From CAZNFR01 sp964572225 (GTDB lineage Bacteria > Bacteroidota > Bacteroidia > Bacteroidales > GCA-2748055): a DNA stretch of 64,000 nucleotides. The stretch covers positions 1 to 64,000 of the forward strand of contig CAZNFR010000006.1 in the NCBI GenBank assembly GCA_964572225.1, in the 5' to 3' direction. A model generated the notes under the pieces. It was given only the letters and a program-made list of their open reading frames with translations, searched no databases and was not told the DNA's origin. The position numbers were made by a program, and so were the translations under genes. Each line of letters starts with the position of its first letter. The first letter of the stretch is position 1. Shown in pieces: positions 34,097 to 42,644 of this stretch.

Positions 34097-35524
34097 ATGG
34101 ACCCTGTTGATTTTCGCAAAAGTGCCTATGAGATAATTGATTTCATTGTAGAGTACTATCAGTCTATTCATGAATACCCAGTGAAATCCCGTTCCAAACC
34201 CGGTGAGATTCTTGCACAGTTGAAAAAACAGGCACCCGAAGATCCAGAGAGCATTCAATCAATAATGGAAGATTTCCGTAGGATTATATTACCTGGAATT
34301 ACCCACTGGCAATCCCCAGGTTTCCATGCCTATTTCACAGCTAATGGCTCTTTCCCTTCCATCCTAGGTGATTTGTTGAGTTCGGCCCTCGGTGTGCAGG
34401 GAATGATCTGGGAAACCTCCCCTGCTGCTACTGAACTTGAGGAAAGAATGATGCAATGGCTACGGGATTTTTGCGGATTACCTTCTGATTTTGAGGGAGT
34501 TATTCAGGATGCCGGATCCACCGCCAATCTTGTAGCTCTACTCTCAGCACGGGAGAAAAAAAGTAACTACATCATCAATCAGGATGGCTTTACCCACAAT
34601 AAATATCGGGTCTATTGCAGTTCCGAAGCCCATTCATCCATCGAAAAAGCGGCAAAAATCGCTGGATTTGGAAAAAACTCTGTCGTCAAGATACCCGTCG
34701 ATGACGGTTTGGCAATGATTCCGGAGGAGCTGGAAAAAGCCATTATTCAGGATCTGGAACAGGGGGCCATCCCATGCTGTGTTGTTGCAGCTCTCGGAAC
34801 TACCGGAACTTGTGCGGTGGATCCTCTTAAGGAAATTTCATTCCTGACAAATAAATATGAAGCCTGGCTGCATATTGACGCTGCATGGGCCGGGTCAGCT
34901 CTTGTGCTTGAAAAAGAAAGATGGATGATTGAAGGAATTGAAAATGCCGACAGTTTTGTTTTTAATCCACATAAATGGATGTTTACCAATTTTGATTGCT
35001 CGGCCTATTTTGTGAAAAATAAAGAAGAATTGGTAAAAACGTTTTCAATAACTCCCGAGTATTTAAAATCGAATCGGGATAAAGAGGTTAACAATTACCG
35101 GGACTGGGGTATTCAGCTGGGCAGACGATTCCGCTCCCTCAAGCTGTGGTTTGTATTGCGGGAAATGGGCTTAAAAGAGATCAGGAAAAAGATAGAAAAC
35201 CATATTTACTGGGCGGAAGAAATCGCTGCAAAGGCCAGGAGTAATCCCAATATTTGGCTATTTGAACCCCAGAGGCTTGCCCTGGTGGTTTTTGCTCTTT
35301 GCCCAAAGGGAATGGACAATCCGGATCGGTTAAATGAACTCAACAAGGATTTTCTTGATCATCTTAATGCTTCAGGGGTAATATATCTCTCCCATACAAA
35401 AGTCGAAAATCGATTTGTTCTCAGGATGGTAACCGCGCAAACCCTACTTACAAGGGAAAAGGTAATGTACGACTGGGATTATATTGAAAAGGAATCAGTG
35501 AAATTTATTAACCAATATCTTTGA
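34097..35524 (+). CDS. PLP-dependent aromatic-L-amino-acid-decarboxylase-type enzyme
   Basis: A 475-residue group II pyridoxal-phosphate decarboxylase. The Schiff-base lysine is K293 in NPHKWM, the ring-stacking histidine is H179 in SSEAHSSIEKAA, and the phosphate/pyridine contact D261 lies in HIDAAWAGSA. N-terminal HWQSPGFHAYFTANGSFPSILGDLL (about 70-94) and SPAATELEERMMQWL match DOPA/tryptophan/tyrosine decarboxylases rather than glutamate decarboxylases. It would make an aromatic amine such as tryptamine, tyramine or phenethylamine. The exact substrate needs the active-site loop compared. Three bases upstream of an SDR gene, thus one operon. Confidence 0.85.
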   Translation: MDPVDFRKSAYEIIDFIVEYYQSIHEYPVKSRSKPGEILAQLKKQAPEDPESIQSIMEDFRRIILPGITHWQSPGFHAYFTANGSFPSILGDLLSSALGVQGMIWETSPAATELEERMMQWLRDFCGLPSDFEGVIQDAGSTANLVALLSAREKKSNYIINQDGFTHNKYRVYCSSEAHSSIEKAAKIAGFGKNSVVKIPVDDGLAMIPEELEKAIIQDLEQGAIPCCVVAALGTTGTCAVDPLKEISFLTNKYEAWLHIDAAWAGSALVLEKERWMIEGIENADSFVFNPHKWMFTNFDCSAYFVKNKEELVKTFSITPEYLKSNRDKEVNNYRDWGIQLGRRFRSLKLWFVLREMGLKEIRKKIENHIYWAEEIAAKARSNPNIWLFEPQRLALVVFALCPKGMDNPDRLNELNKDFLDHLNASGVIYLSHTKVENRFVLRMVTAQTLLTREKVMYDWDYIEKESVKFINQYL

Positions 35525-35527
35525 GAA

Positions 35528-36247
35528 ATGAGAAAGGTTCTGATAACGGGGGGAAGCAGGGGAATAGGAGAAGCCCTTAGTAAAAGATTCCTCGATGAAG
35601 GTTGCGAAATCATTATTGTGGCAAGAAAGAAACCTTCTGTATTACCCCCTTATCACGTAAGGTTCTTCCAGTGTGATCTTTCTGAAGAGAGCGATATTCA
35701 AAAACTCCTTGGAATTATCGAGGAGAATTATGCCATGCTGGATGTTTTAATCAATAATGCCGGGACTAACATCCGTAAGAAGTTTCTGGATTATACGGAG
35801 GAGGAAACCCTAAAAATATTTAATACCAATCTCTTTTCAGCCTTAAGACTAACGCGCGGACTAATCCCTCTTTTGAAAAAATCAGCCTACCCTTCAGTGA
35901 TAAATATTTCCTCGGTCGCAGGTCTCGGTCATATGAGAACGGGCATTATTTATGGAATGACAAAGGCAGCCATGAACCAGATGACAAAAAATATGGCAGC
36001 AGAACTCGCAGGTGAAAATATCCGTGTAAATGCCATCGCACCCTGGTATATAGAAACACCCCTTGCCATGCAGGTTCTGAAGGATAAAAATTACCTGAAG
36101 GAAGTACTGGACAGAACTCCTATGAAAAGAATTGGAAAACCCCAAGAAATTGCAGGATTGGCAAGTTTTCTTGCCGGCCCTGATGCCTCCTATATTACCG
36201 GACAAATCATTGCCGTTGACGGAGGCTTTTCGATCAATCTCTTTTAA
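35528..36247 (+). CDS. SDR-family oxidoreductase
   Basis: A 239-residue classical short-chain dehydrogenase/reductase. The cofactor motif is ITGGSRGIGEA (6-16), then DVLINNAGTNI (72-82), the catalytic S128/S129 in NISSVAG, and Y142-x3-K146 in YGMTKAAM. A proline/glycine cofactor loop (NAIAPWYIETPLA) and the closing ITGQIIAVDGGFSI are present. Its NNAGTN is close to the tropinone-reductase-like subgroup and the cofactor is probably NADPH (basic residues after strand 2: VARKK). The gene follows the decarboxylase at three bases. A pathway of amine or carbonyl handling is possible but unproved. Confidence 0.83.
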   Translation: MRKVLITGGSRGIGEALSKRFLDEGCEIIIVARKKPSVLPPYHVRFFQCDLSEESDIQKLLGIIEENYAMLDVLINNAGTNIRKKFLDYTEEETLKIFNTNLFSALRLTRGLIPLLKKSAYPSVINISSVAGLGHMRTGIIYGMTKAAMNQMTKNMAAELAGENIRVNAIAPWYIETPLAMQVLKDKNYLKEVLDRTPMKRIGKPQEIAGLASFLAGPDASYITGQIIAVDGGFSINLF

Positions 36248-36286
36248 GCCATATTATCCATTAAAAAATAGTTTAATTAACCAGAA

Positions 36287-38464
36287 ATGAAAAAAATAAC
36301 ACTCTTAACCATTCTAATCCTATGTCTAAATCCCTCGTTTGGTCAATATCAAGAAAAATTGATCACTCTCGAAGATGTTTACCGGTTTTATCGTTTTTTC
36401 CCGGTTTCTGTCGAAAATCACAGATCTTTGAACAGCGGTAAAGAATATACCCTGCTCAGTAAGGGCCAGAAAATTGAAAAATACAGCTATCAGGATGGCT
36501 CCTATTTGGAAACCATTCTTGATCTGGAAAAACAAAGCGGACTTCCTTTCACGTCCTTTTCGGCCTATGAATTCAGCCCTGATGAGAACAAAATCCTTCT
36601 CACCACCGAAAGGGAAAACATCTATCGCAGGTCCTACCTCGCCGCTTTTTACATTTATGATCGGGCTAGTGGGGAAATGCAGCCTCTGTCCAACCATGGA
36701 AAACAACAACTCCCCACCTTTTCACCCGATGGAAGCAAGATCGCCTTTGTTCGGGAAAATAACCTGTTTATCAAAGACCTTCTTTCTGAAAAAGAAATTC
36801 AGGTCACCTATGACGGTAAACGTAATGAAATTATCAACGGTGCTCCAGACTGGGTATACGAAGAGGAGTTTGGTTTTAGCAAAGGATTTGCCTGGTCTCC
36901 AGACGGATACAAAATCGCATACTACCGATTCGATGAAAAAAGAGTCCGGGAATTTAATATGACCCTTTATAACGGTCTTTATCCGGAATGGTACCGATTC
37001 AAATATCCCAAAGCTGGTGAAGAAAACTCAAAGGTAACTATTCATTGTTTCGATCTTAAAAAAGACACAATTACCGAACTGGATACCGGACCCGAAACAG
37101 ATCAGTATATCCCAAGAATAAAATGGACTGCGGACCCGGAAGTACTTTCAGTTATCAGACTAAACCGTCTTCAGAATTTTGTGGAGATCCTGCATTCAGA
37201 GGTCAAAACCGGCAATTCAACAGTTGTTTACGAGGAAAGAGAGGAAAAGTATATTTCGGAAGTATCCGATGATATGGTAACTTATCTTAAAAACGGTGAA
37301 GAATGTATTATTCGAAGTGAGAAGGATGGCTGGTCCCATCTTTATCTGTATAATTTCATTAACGGTGATATAAAGCCCATAACCTCGGGTGAATTTGATG
37401 TTTCAAAAATTCATGGAGTTGACGAGGATGGATCCATACTTTATTATTCATCCCATGAAAGGGGGCCACTATATTTGGATACCTGGAAGATCAGGCTGGA
37501 TGGAAAGAAAAAGAAACTGCTCACCAAAAACAGGGGATGGAATGAAACCGAGTTTTCCAAAGGATTTCGGTTCTTTATAAATACCTATTCCGATGCCAAC
37601 ACACCACCCTTTATAAGTCTGTGCGACAACCATGGTAATATGATCCGTATTTTGGAGGACAATACCGCACTGGTGGAGCGGATGAGGGAATACAATTTCA
37701 CCCCTGTTGAATTCTTTAGCTTTACCACACAGGATGGTCTGGAGCTACCTGGTTATATGATAAAACCACCAGACTTTAATGTGGAAAAAAAATATCCTGT
37801 GTTATTTTATGTTTACGGAGGTCCTGAATCCCAATCGGTAAAAGACCAGTTCTCGGCTTACCGGGGTGCATGGTTCCAGATGCTTGCTCAGCAAGGGTTT
37901 ATTATTGCCTGTGTGGATAATCGCGGAACCAACGGACGTGGGGAGGCTTTTCGTAAGGCAACTTATATGCAACTTGGAAAATATGAAACCACAGATCAGA
38001 TTGAGGCGGCTTACTTTCTATCCTCCCTGGAATATGTCGACAAGGCAAGAATAGGAATTTTTGGATGGAGTTATGGAGGCTTTATGAGTTTAAACTGTCT
38101 TTTTAAAGGATCTGATATTTTTTCGCTTGCAGTTGCGGTTGCTCCTGTTACCAACTGGAGGTATTACGATACCATCTATACCGAAAGATTTATGAGAACC
38201 CCACAGGAAAATCAGGAGGGATATGACCAAAACTCACCCATCTTTTTTGCCGATCAGATGAAGGGTAAACTATTGCTAATCCACGGGATGGCCGATGATA
38301 ATGTGCACCTCCAAAACTCGACCGAATTGGTTAAGGCACTGGTGGAAGCCGACAAAGCTTTCGATTCTGAGTTCTATCCTGATAAAAATCACGGCATTTG
38401 CGGTGGAAATACAACCATGCACCTGTATGGGAAATTGACACACTTTATCCTTGAAAACCTGTAA
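36287..38464 (+). CDS. Dipeptidyl peptidase IV-type S9 family peptidase
   Basis: A 725-residue exported serine peptidase. Signal peptide at about 1-19. Residues about 40-480 form the beta-propeller and 500-725 the alpha/beta hydrolase. Catalytic residues are S595 (GWSYGGF), D670 (HGMADDNVH) and H702 (DKNHGI). The propeller segment DWVYEEEFG supplies the double-glutamate anchor that binds the substrate amino terminus in DPP IV. It would remove dipeptides with proline or alanine at position 2 from peptides in the periplasm. It lies 39 bases after the SDR gene and may be in the same transcript. Confidence 0.92.
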   Translation: MKKITLLTILILCLNPSFGQYQEKLITLEDVYRFYRFFPVSVENHRSLNSGKEYTLLSKGQKIEKYSYQDGSYLETILDLEKQSGLPFTSFSAYEFSPDENKILLTTERENIYRRSYLAAFYIYDRASGEMQPLSNHGKQQLPTFSPDGSKIAFVRENNLFIKDLLSEKEIQVTYDGKRNEIINGAPDWVYEEEFGFSKGFAWSPDGYKIAYYRFDEKRVREFNMTLYNGLYPEWYRFKYPKAGEENSKVTIHCFDLKKDTITELDTGPETDQYIPRIKWTADPEVLSVIRLNRLQNFVEILHSEVKTGNSTVVYEEREEKYISEVSDDMVTYLKNGEECIIRSEKDGWSHLYLYNFINGDIKPITSGEFDVSKIHGVDEDGSILYYSSHERGPLYLDTWKIRLDGKKKKLLTKNRGWNETEFSKGFRFFINTYSDANTPPFISLCDNHGNMIRILEDNTALVERMREYNFTPVEFFSFTTQDGLELPGYMIKPPDFNVEKKYPVLFYVYGGPESQSVKDQFSAYRGAWFQMLAQQGFIIACVDNRGTNGRGEAFRKATYMQLGKYETTDQIEAAYFLSSLEYVDKARIGIFGWSYGGFMSLNCLFKGSDIFSLAVAVAPVTNWRYYDTIYTERFMRTPQENQEGYDQNSPIFFADQMKGKLLLIHGMADDNVHLQNSTELVKALVEADKAFDSEFYPDKNHGICGGNTTMHLYGKLTHFILENL

Positions 38465-38504
38465 AATGGAAAAGGATTCATTTAAAACTAATGTTCATTT
38501 CTTA

Positions 38505-38532
38505 TTGATACCAATGATTTTTGCTAATTTTG
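38505..38532 (+). promoter_or_regulatory. Promoter of thrS
   Basis: TTG at 38505-38507 and TAATTTTG at 38525-38532, 17 bases apart. The thrS ATG is 37 bases downstream. It would serve the whole thrS-infC-rpmI-rplT unit. Confidence 0.55.
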
Positions 38533-38569
38533 CACCCTTAACAACAGATAGAACGTATTTCATAAGCCC

Positions 38570-40522
38570 ATGATCAAAATAACATTACCTGATAATTCGG
38601 TACGAGAGTATAATGCGGGAATAACCGGACAGGAAATTGCGGAAAGTATCAGCAGTGGCCTTGCAAAGCAGGTTTTGGCCATTAGCGTGAATGATGAAAT
38701 ATGGGACCTCTCCCGACCCATTCAACAAGACGCCAGAATTAAACTTCATAAATGGGAGGATCCAGAAGCCAGGCATGCCTTCTGGCATTCGTCTGCTCAC
38801 CTGATGGCTGAAGCCATTGAATCACTTTATCCGGGAACCAAATTTGGGATCGGTCCGGCTATCGAAAACGGATTCTATTATGATGTGGATCCTGTAAACA
38901 ATACCCAGATCTCGGATTCGGACCTGCCTGAGATCGAGAATAAAATGAAAGAATTGGCCTCAAAAAAGGAACAATTCAGAAGAAGGGAGGTTAGCAAAAA
39001 AGAAGCCCTGGAATACTGGAGAAAAAAAGGAGATGAATACAAGCTGGAACTAATCAACGATCTTGAGGACGGAACCATCAGTTTTTATGAACAAGGAGAC
39101 TTTACAGATTTGTGCCGCGGTCCCCACTTACCCGAAACTTCCCCAATTAAGGCTATTAAACTCCTGAGTGTTGCAGGGGCTTACTGGAGGGGAGATGAAA
39201 AAAGGAAAATGCTGACCCGAATCTACGGGATCACCTTCCCAAAGCAAAAACAGCTGGATGAATACCTTGAAATGCTTGAAAAGGCAAAAGAAAGGGACCA
39301 TCGTAAAGTGGGGCGGGAACTTGAACTTTTTACTTTTTCTCAACGGGTTGGAGCAGGTCTTCCCCTTTGGCTGCCCAAAGGGGCACAACTTAGAGAGAAA
39401 CTCGAAAGTTTTCTCAAGAAGGTTCAGGTGGAGCACGGTTATCAACCCGTTATTACACCGCATATCGGACAGAAAGAACTGTGGGTTACTTCCGGACATT
39501 ATGCAAAATACGGAAAGGATTCGTTTAAACCCATAAGCACCCCACAGGAAGGAGAGGAATTTCTGTTAAAACCAATGAACTGTCCCCATCATTGTGAGAT
39601 CTATCGAACCCATCAACATAGTTATAAAGACCTTCCCATCCGATATGCTGAATTTGGCACTGTCTACAGGTACGAACAAAGTGGTGAACTTCATGGGCTT
39701 ACAAGGGTTAGAGGATTTACTCAGGATGATGCTCATATATTCTGCCGGCCCGACCAGCTAAAGGATGAATTTAAAAAGGTCATTGATATTATACTCTATA
39801 TATTTAAAGCACTTGATTTTCAGGATTATACAGCTCAAATCTCCCTGAGGGACAAAAATGATCAGGAAAAATACATAGGTTCAGATGAGAATTGGGAGAA
39901 AGCAGAGCAAGCCATCATTGAGGCCTCGGAAGAAAAGGGTCTTTACACCACCATAGAGTGCGGTGAAGCCGCCTTCTACGGGCCAAAACTGGATTTTATG
40001 GTAAGGGACGCCATCGGAAGAAAATGGCAACTGGGAACCATTCAGGTTGATTATAATCTACCCGAACGATTCGATCTTGAATATGTGGGATCCGATAATG
40101 AAAAACACCGCCCCATCATGATTCACAGGGCTCCCTTTGGTTCCATGGAACGCTTTGTGGCCGTATTGATTGAACATACGGGTGGAAAATTTCCCCTGTG
40201 GCTTACCCCGGATCAGGCAGTAATTCTTCCTATCAGTGAAAAATTTCAGGATTATGCGGAAAAAGTTTCAAATTTGCTAAATAATTACGATATTCGCACA
40301 CTCATTGACGAGAGGAACGAAAAGATAGGTAAAAAGATAAGGGACAACGAGTTAAAGCGAATTCCATACCTTCTAATTGTAGGCGAAAAGGAGGAAAATT
40401 CCCAAACAGTTTCCGTTCGCAGGCAGGGAGAAGGGGATAAAGGCATTATGAGCATTGAAAATTTTGCTGAATTTATCCAGTCTGAAATTCGGGACCAGCT
40501 CGCTGCAATTGAGAAAAATTAA
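38570..40522 (+). CDS. thrS: Threonyl-tRNA synthetase
   Basis: A 650-residue class II synthetase. An N-terminal TGS domain (about 1-62) is followed by the editing domain with the HxxxH motif HSSAHLMAEA (H73, H77), then the catalytic core with KPMNCPHHCEIY (zinc cysteine near 335), motif 2 RYEQSGELHGLTRVRGFTQDDAHIF and motif 3 HRAPFGSMERF. The anticodon-binding domain is at about 540-645 (DQAVILPISE). Length is normal. It begins the classic thrS-infC-rpmI-rplT operon. Confidence 0.96.
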   Translation: MIKITLPDNSVREYNAGITGQEIAESISSGLAKQVLAISVNDEIWDLSRPIQQDARIKLHKWEDPEARHAFWHSSAHLMAEAIESLYPGTKFGIGPAIENGFYYDVDPVNNTQISDSDLPEIENKMKELASKKEQFRRREVSKKEALEYWRKKGDEYKLELINDLEDGTISFYEQGDFTDLCRGPHLPETSPIKAIKLLSVAGAYWRGDEKRKMLTRIYGITFPKQKQLDEYLEMLEKAKERDHRKVGRELELFTFSQRVGAGLPLWLPKGAQLREKLESFLKKVQVEHGYQPVITPHIGQKELWVTSGHYAKYGKDSFKPISTPQEGEEFLLKPMNCPHHCEIYRTHQHSYKDLPIRYAEFGTVYRYEQSGELHGLTRVRGFTQDDAHIFCRPDQLKDEFKKVIDIILYIFKALDFQDYTAQISLRDKNDQEKYIGSDENWEKAEQAIIEASEEKGLYTTIECGEAAFYGPKLDFMVRDAIGRKWQLGTIQVDYNLPERFDLEYVGSDNEKHRPIMIHRAPFGSMERFVAVLIEHTGGKFPLWLTPDQAVILPISEKFQDYAEKVSNLLNNYDIRTLIDERNEKIGKKIRDNELKRIPYLLIVGEKEENSQTVSVRRQGEGDKGIMSIENFAEFIQSEIRDQLAAIEKN

Positions 40523-40535
40523 GTTGAACCAAAAG

Positions 40536-40543
40536 AAAGGAGG
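40536..40543 (+). promoter_or_regulatory. Strong Shine-Dalgarno of infC
   Basis: AAAGGAGG lies eight bases before the inferred ATA start of infC. Shine-Dalgarno sequences are otherwise rare in this window, and this one helps decide the start at a non-standard codon. Confidence 0.7.
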
Positions 40544-40551
40544 AACGAGCT

Positions 40552-41118
40552 ATAGCCGGACCTGCATTTAGAAAGTACGGGCGTAGACCGCCAAGAAAAG
40601 AAACCAGACCTCATCGCATCAACAGAGAAATCAGAACAGATGCGATCAGACTGGTAGGAGATAACATTGACAATCCGGGAATTTTTGCGGTTCCCGAGGC
40701 ATTGAAACTTGCTGAAGCACTGGAACTCGATCTGGTTGAGATCTCTCCCAATGCAGACCCACCTGTCTGCAAGATCATTGACTACCAAAAGTTCCTTTAT
40801 CAGCAAAAAAAGAAGCAAAAGGAAATGAAAGCCAAAGCGGTAAAGGTGGTAGTCAAGGAAATAAGGTTTGGTCCCAATACGGATGAACATGATTATAACT
40901 TTAAGCTAAAACATGCTCATAAATTCCTTCAGGACGGTGCCAAATTAAAAGCTTTCGTATTCTTTAAGGGCCGTTCTATTTTATACAAGGAAAAAGGAGA
41001 AATTCTTCTGTTGCGTCTTGCTCAGGACCTTGAAGAACACGGCAAAGTAGAGCAGCTCCCTAAACTTGAAGGTAAACGGATGATCATGTTAATGTCACCC
41101 AAAAACGCGAAAAAGTAA
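40552..41118 (+). CDS. infC: Translation initiation factor IF-3, ATA start codon
   Basis: A 188-residue IF-3, which binds the 30S subunit, blocks premature 50S joining and checks the start codon. The N domain runs from AGPAFRKYGRRPPR to about 100 (INREIRTDAIRLVGDN, EALKLAEALELDLVEISPNADPPVCKI) and the C domain from ALKVVVKEI-like EIRFGPNTDEHDYNFKLKHAHKFL to MLMSPK. No ATG occurs before codon 51, and an in-frame stop lies at 40525-40527. The conserved N terminus begins at ATA (40552), eight bases after AAAGGAGG. infC with AUU/AUA/AUC starts is well known and lets IF-3 repress itself. Between thrS and rpmI. Confidence 0.9.
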   Translation: MAGPAFRKYGRRPPRKETRPHRINREIRTDAIRLVGDNIDNPGIFAVPEALKLAEALELDLVEISPNADPPVCKIIDYQKFLYQQKKKQKEMKAKAVKVVVKEIRFGPNTDEHDYNFKLKHAHKFLQDGAKLKAFVFFKGRSILYKEKGEILLLRLAQDLEEHGKVEQLPKLEGKRMIMLMSPKNAKK

Positions 41119-41143
41119 AGTAAATCATAAAAAGCAAAAGATA

Positions 41144-41341
41144 ATGCCGAAAATGAAGACGAATCCCGGAGCGAAAAAACGCTTCACGCTTACCGGATCC
41201 GGGAAGATTAAAAGAAAACACGCCTATAAAAGTCATATTCTGACTAAAAAGGAAAAAAAGAGAAAGAGAAATCTTGGATATTTTGACACTGTCGATAAAT
41301 CCGACGAGAAAAATATAAAGCTCTTACTCTCCATGAAGTAA
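41144..41341 (+). CDS. rpmI: 50S ribosomal protein L35
   Basis: A 65-residue, very basic protein: PKMKTNPGAKKRFTLTGSGK at the start and KRKHAYKSHILTKKEKKRKR in the middle match L35 throughout. It follows infC by 25 bases in the standard operon. Confidence 0.97.
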   Translation: MPKMKTNPGAKKRFTLTGSGKIKRKHAYKSHILTKKEKKRKRNLGYFDTVDKSDEKNIKLLLSMK

Positions 41342-41427
41342 TGTTAGTTTTATCAGTTGTTTAACCAGAATGCATTGGCAATAAGAGTCCCTTCAGCGGA
41401 ACGCCTGCATTCAAAAAACGAGAAAAA

Positions 41428-41775
41428 ATGCCCAGATCAACAAATGCTCCTGCTGCAAAACAGCGGAAGAAAAAGGTTTACAAGCAAGTAAAGGGCCAGT
41501 TCGGGAGAAGAAAAAACGTCTGGACTGTCGCAAAAAATGCCCTTGAAAAAGGACTTCAATATTCCTACCGTGACAGAAGAACCAAAAAAAGGAATTTCAG
41601 AGCTCTGTGGATTCAAAGAATCAATGCCGGAGTAAGGGAACACGGTTTATCCTATTCAGAATTTATGGGATTGCTGCACAAACATAATATCGAAATAAAT
41701 CGAAAAACCCTTGCAGACCTTGCGATGAATGACCCAAAAGCCTTTGAGGCAATTGTAAATAAGGTGAAAAAATAA
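41428..41775 (+). CDS. rplT: 50S ribosomal protein L20
   Basis: A 115-residue basic protein with RSTNAPAAKQRKKKVYKQVKG at the start, and the conserved RNA-binding RDRRTKKRNFRALWIQRINAG at about 50-70. L20 is needed for early 50S assembly and represses its own operon in some bacteria. It is the last gene of thrS-infC-rpmI-rplT, 86 bases behind rpmI. The gap may hold part of a control region, but no structure is clear. An intrinsic terminator follows. Confidence 0.97.
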   Translation: MPRSTNAPAAKQRKKKVYKQVKGQFGRRKNVWTVAKNALEKGLQYSYRDRRTKKRNFRALWIQRINAGVREHGLSYSEFMGLLHKHNIEINRKTLADLAMNDPKAFEAIVNKVKK

Positions 41776-41791
41776 ACATTCCTCAAGCCAT

Positions 41792-41823
41792 AAAAGCTGT
41801 TCGGACCGAACAGCTTTTTTTTT
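41792..41823 (+). terminator. Terminator of the thrS-rplT operon
   Basis: AAAAGCTGTTC and GAACAGCTTTT pair around the short GGACC centre, followed by a run of nine T to 41823. A strong intrinsic terminator 16 bases after the rplT stop. Confidence 0.92.
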
Positions 41824-41927
41824 GCTCTCATTAATAAATCAGGTCATTGGCGTTAAATGGGCTTTAATTGTTAATTTAGCGGAACCGTTAGATCGGTAAA
41901 ATCCTTATTAATCCAAAAAACACTTCA

Positions 41928-42641
41928 ATGAAACTGGCAATTATCGGATATGGAAAAATGGGCAGGGAAATTGAAAAATTAGCCTGGGATAAAAAGCATA
42001 GCATTGAATTGATCATCGATGTGGAAAATAACTATGATCTCACCGCTGAGAAACTGGCAAGGGCAGATGTAGCCATAGAGTTTACCACACCTGGATCGGT
42101 CATTTCCAATCTTTATGCTTGTTTTGAATCCGGGATACCCGTTGTTACTGGTACAACTGGATGGCACAATCAACGAGAGGAAGTCTACCGGAAATGTAAA
42201 TCCCTGAATGCTACCCTTTTTCATGCATCCAACTTCAGTATAGGAGTTAATCTTTTTTTTGAGATAAATAAAATTGCTGCCGGAATTCTGGACAATTTCG
42301 ATCAATATCAGGTTTCCATAAGCGAAACCCATCATACACGCAAACTGGATGCTCCCAGTGGCACTGCAGTTAGCCTGGCGGAGATCCTTACAGAGAAGCT
42401 GGGTAACATAAAAGGCTGGAAACTGGACTCCCCGGGAGAAAATGAGATAGGCATCAATTCGATCAGGGAGGGTGATGTTACGGGCATCCACACCGTAAAA
42501 TATGAGTCGAACGAGGATTTTATCGAACTAAGGCATTTTGCAAAATCAAGAATCGGATTTGCCTCAGGGGCAATCGCTGCTGCAGAGTTTATTGTCAATA
42601 AAAAAGGTATATTTACCATGAGCGATCTGCTCGGATTATAA
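41928..42641 (+). CDS. dapB: 4-hydroxy-tetrahydrodipicolinate reductase
   Basis: A 237-residue reductase of lysine and diaminopimelate synthesis. The dinucleotide motif is IIGYGKMGREI (5-15), VVTGTTGW (72-79) forms the nicotinamide pocket, and the catalytic ISETHHTRKLDAPSGTA (131-147) carries H135 and K139. It is shorter than the 273-residue E. coli enzyme, as is usual in Bacteroidota. Four bases ahead of the first signal peptidase gene, so they share a transcript. A weak TTG-N22-TAATTTAG promoter may lie at 41847-41879. Confidence 0.94.
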   Translation: MKLAIIGYGKMGREIEKLAWDKKHSIELIIDVENNYDLTAEKLARADVAIEFTTPGSVISNLYACFESGIPVVTGTTGWHNQREEVYRKCKSLNATLFHASNFSIGVNLFFEINKIAAGILDNFDQYQVSISETHHTRKLDAPSGTAVSLAEILTEKLGNIKGWKLDSPGENEIGINSIREGDVTGIHTVKYESNEDFIELRHFAKSRIGFASGAIAAAEFIVNKKGIFTMSDLLGL

Positions 42642-42644
42642 GCC

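Noticed and set aside
40702..41118. IF-3 starting at the first ATG
   Set aside because: This start would remove 50 conserved N-terminal residues (from AGPAFRKYG to PEALK). The ATA with its Shine-Dalgarno explains the full-length protein.
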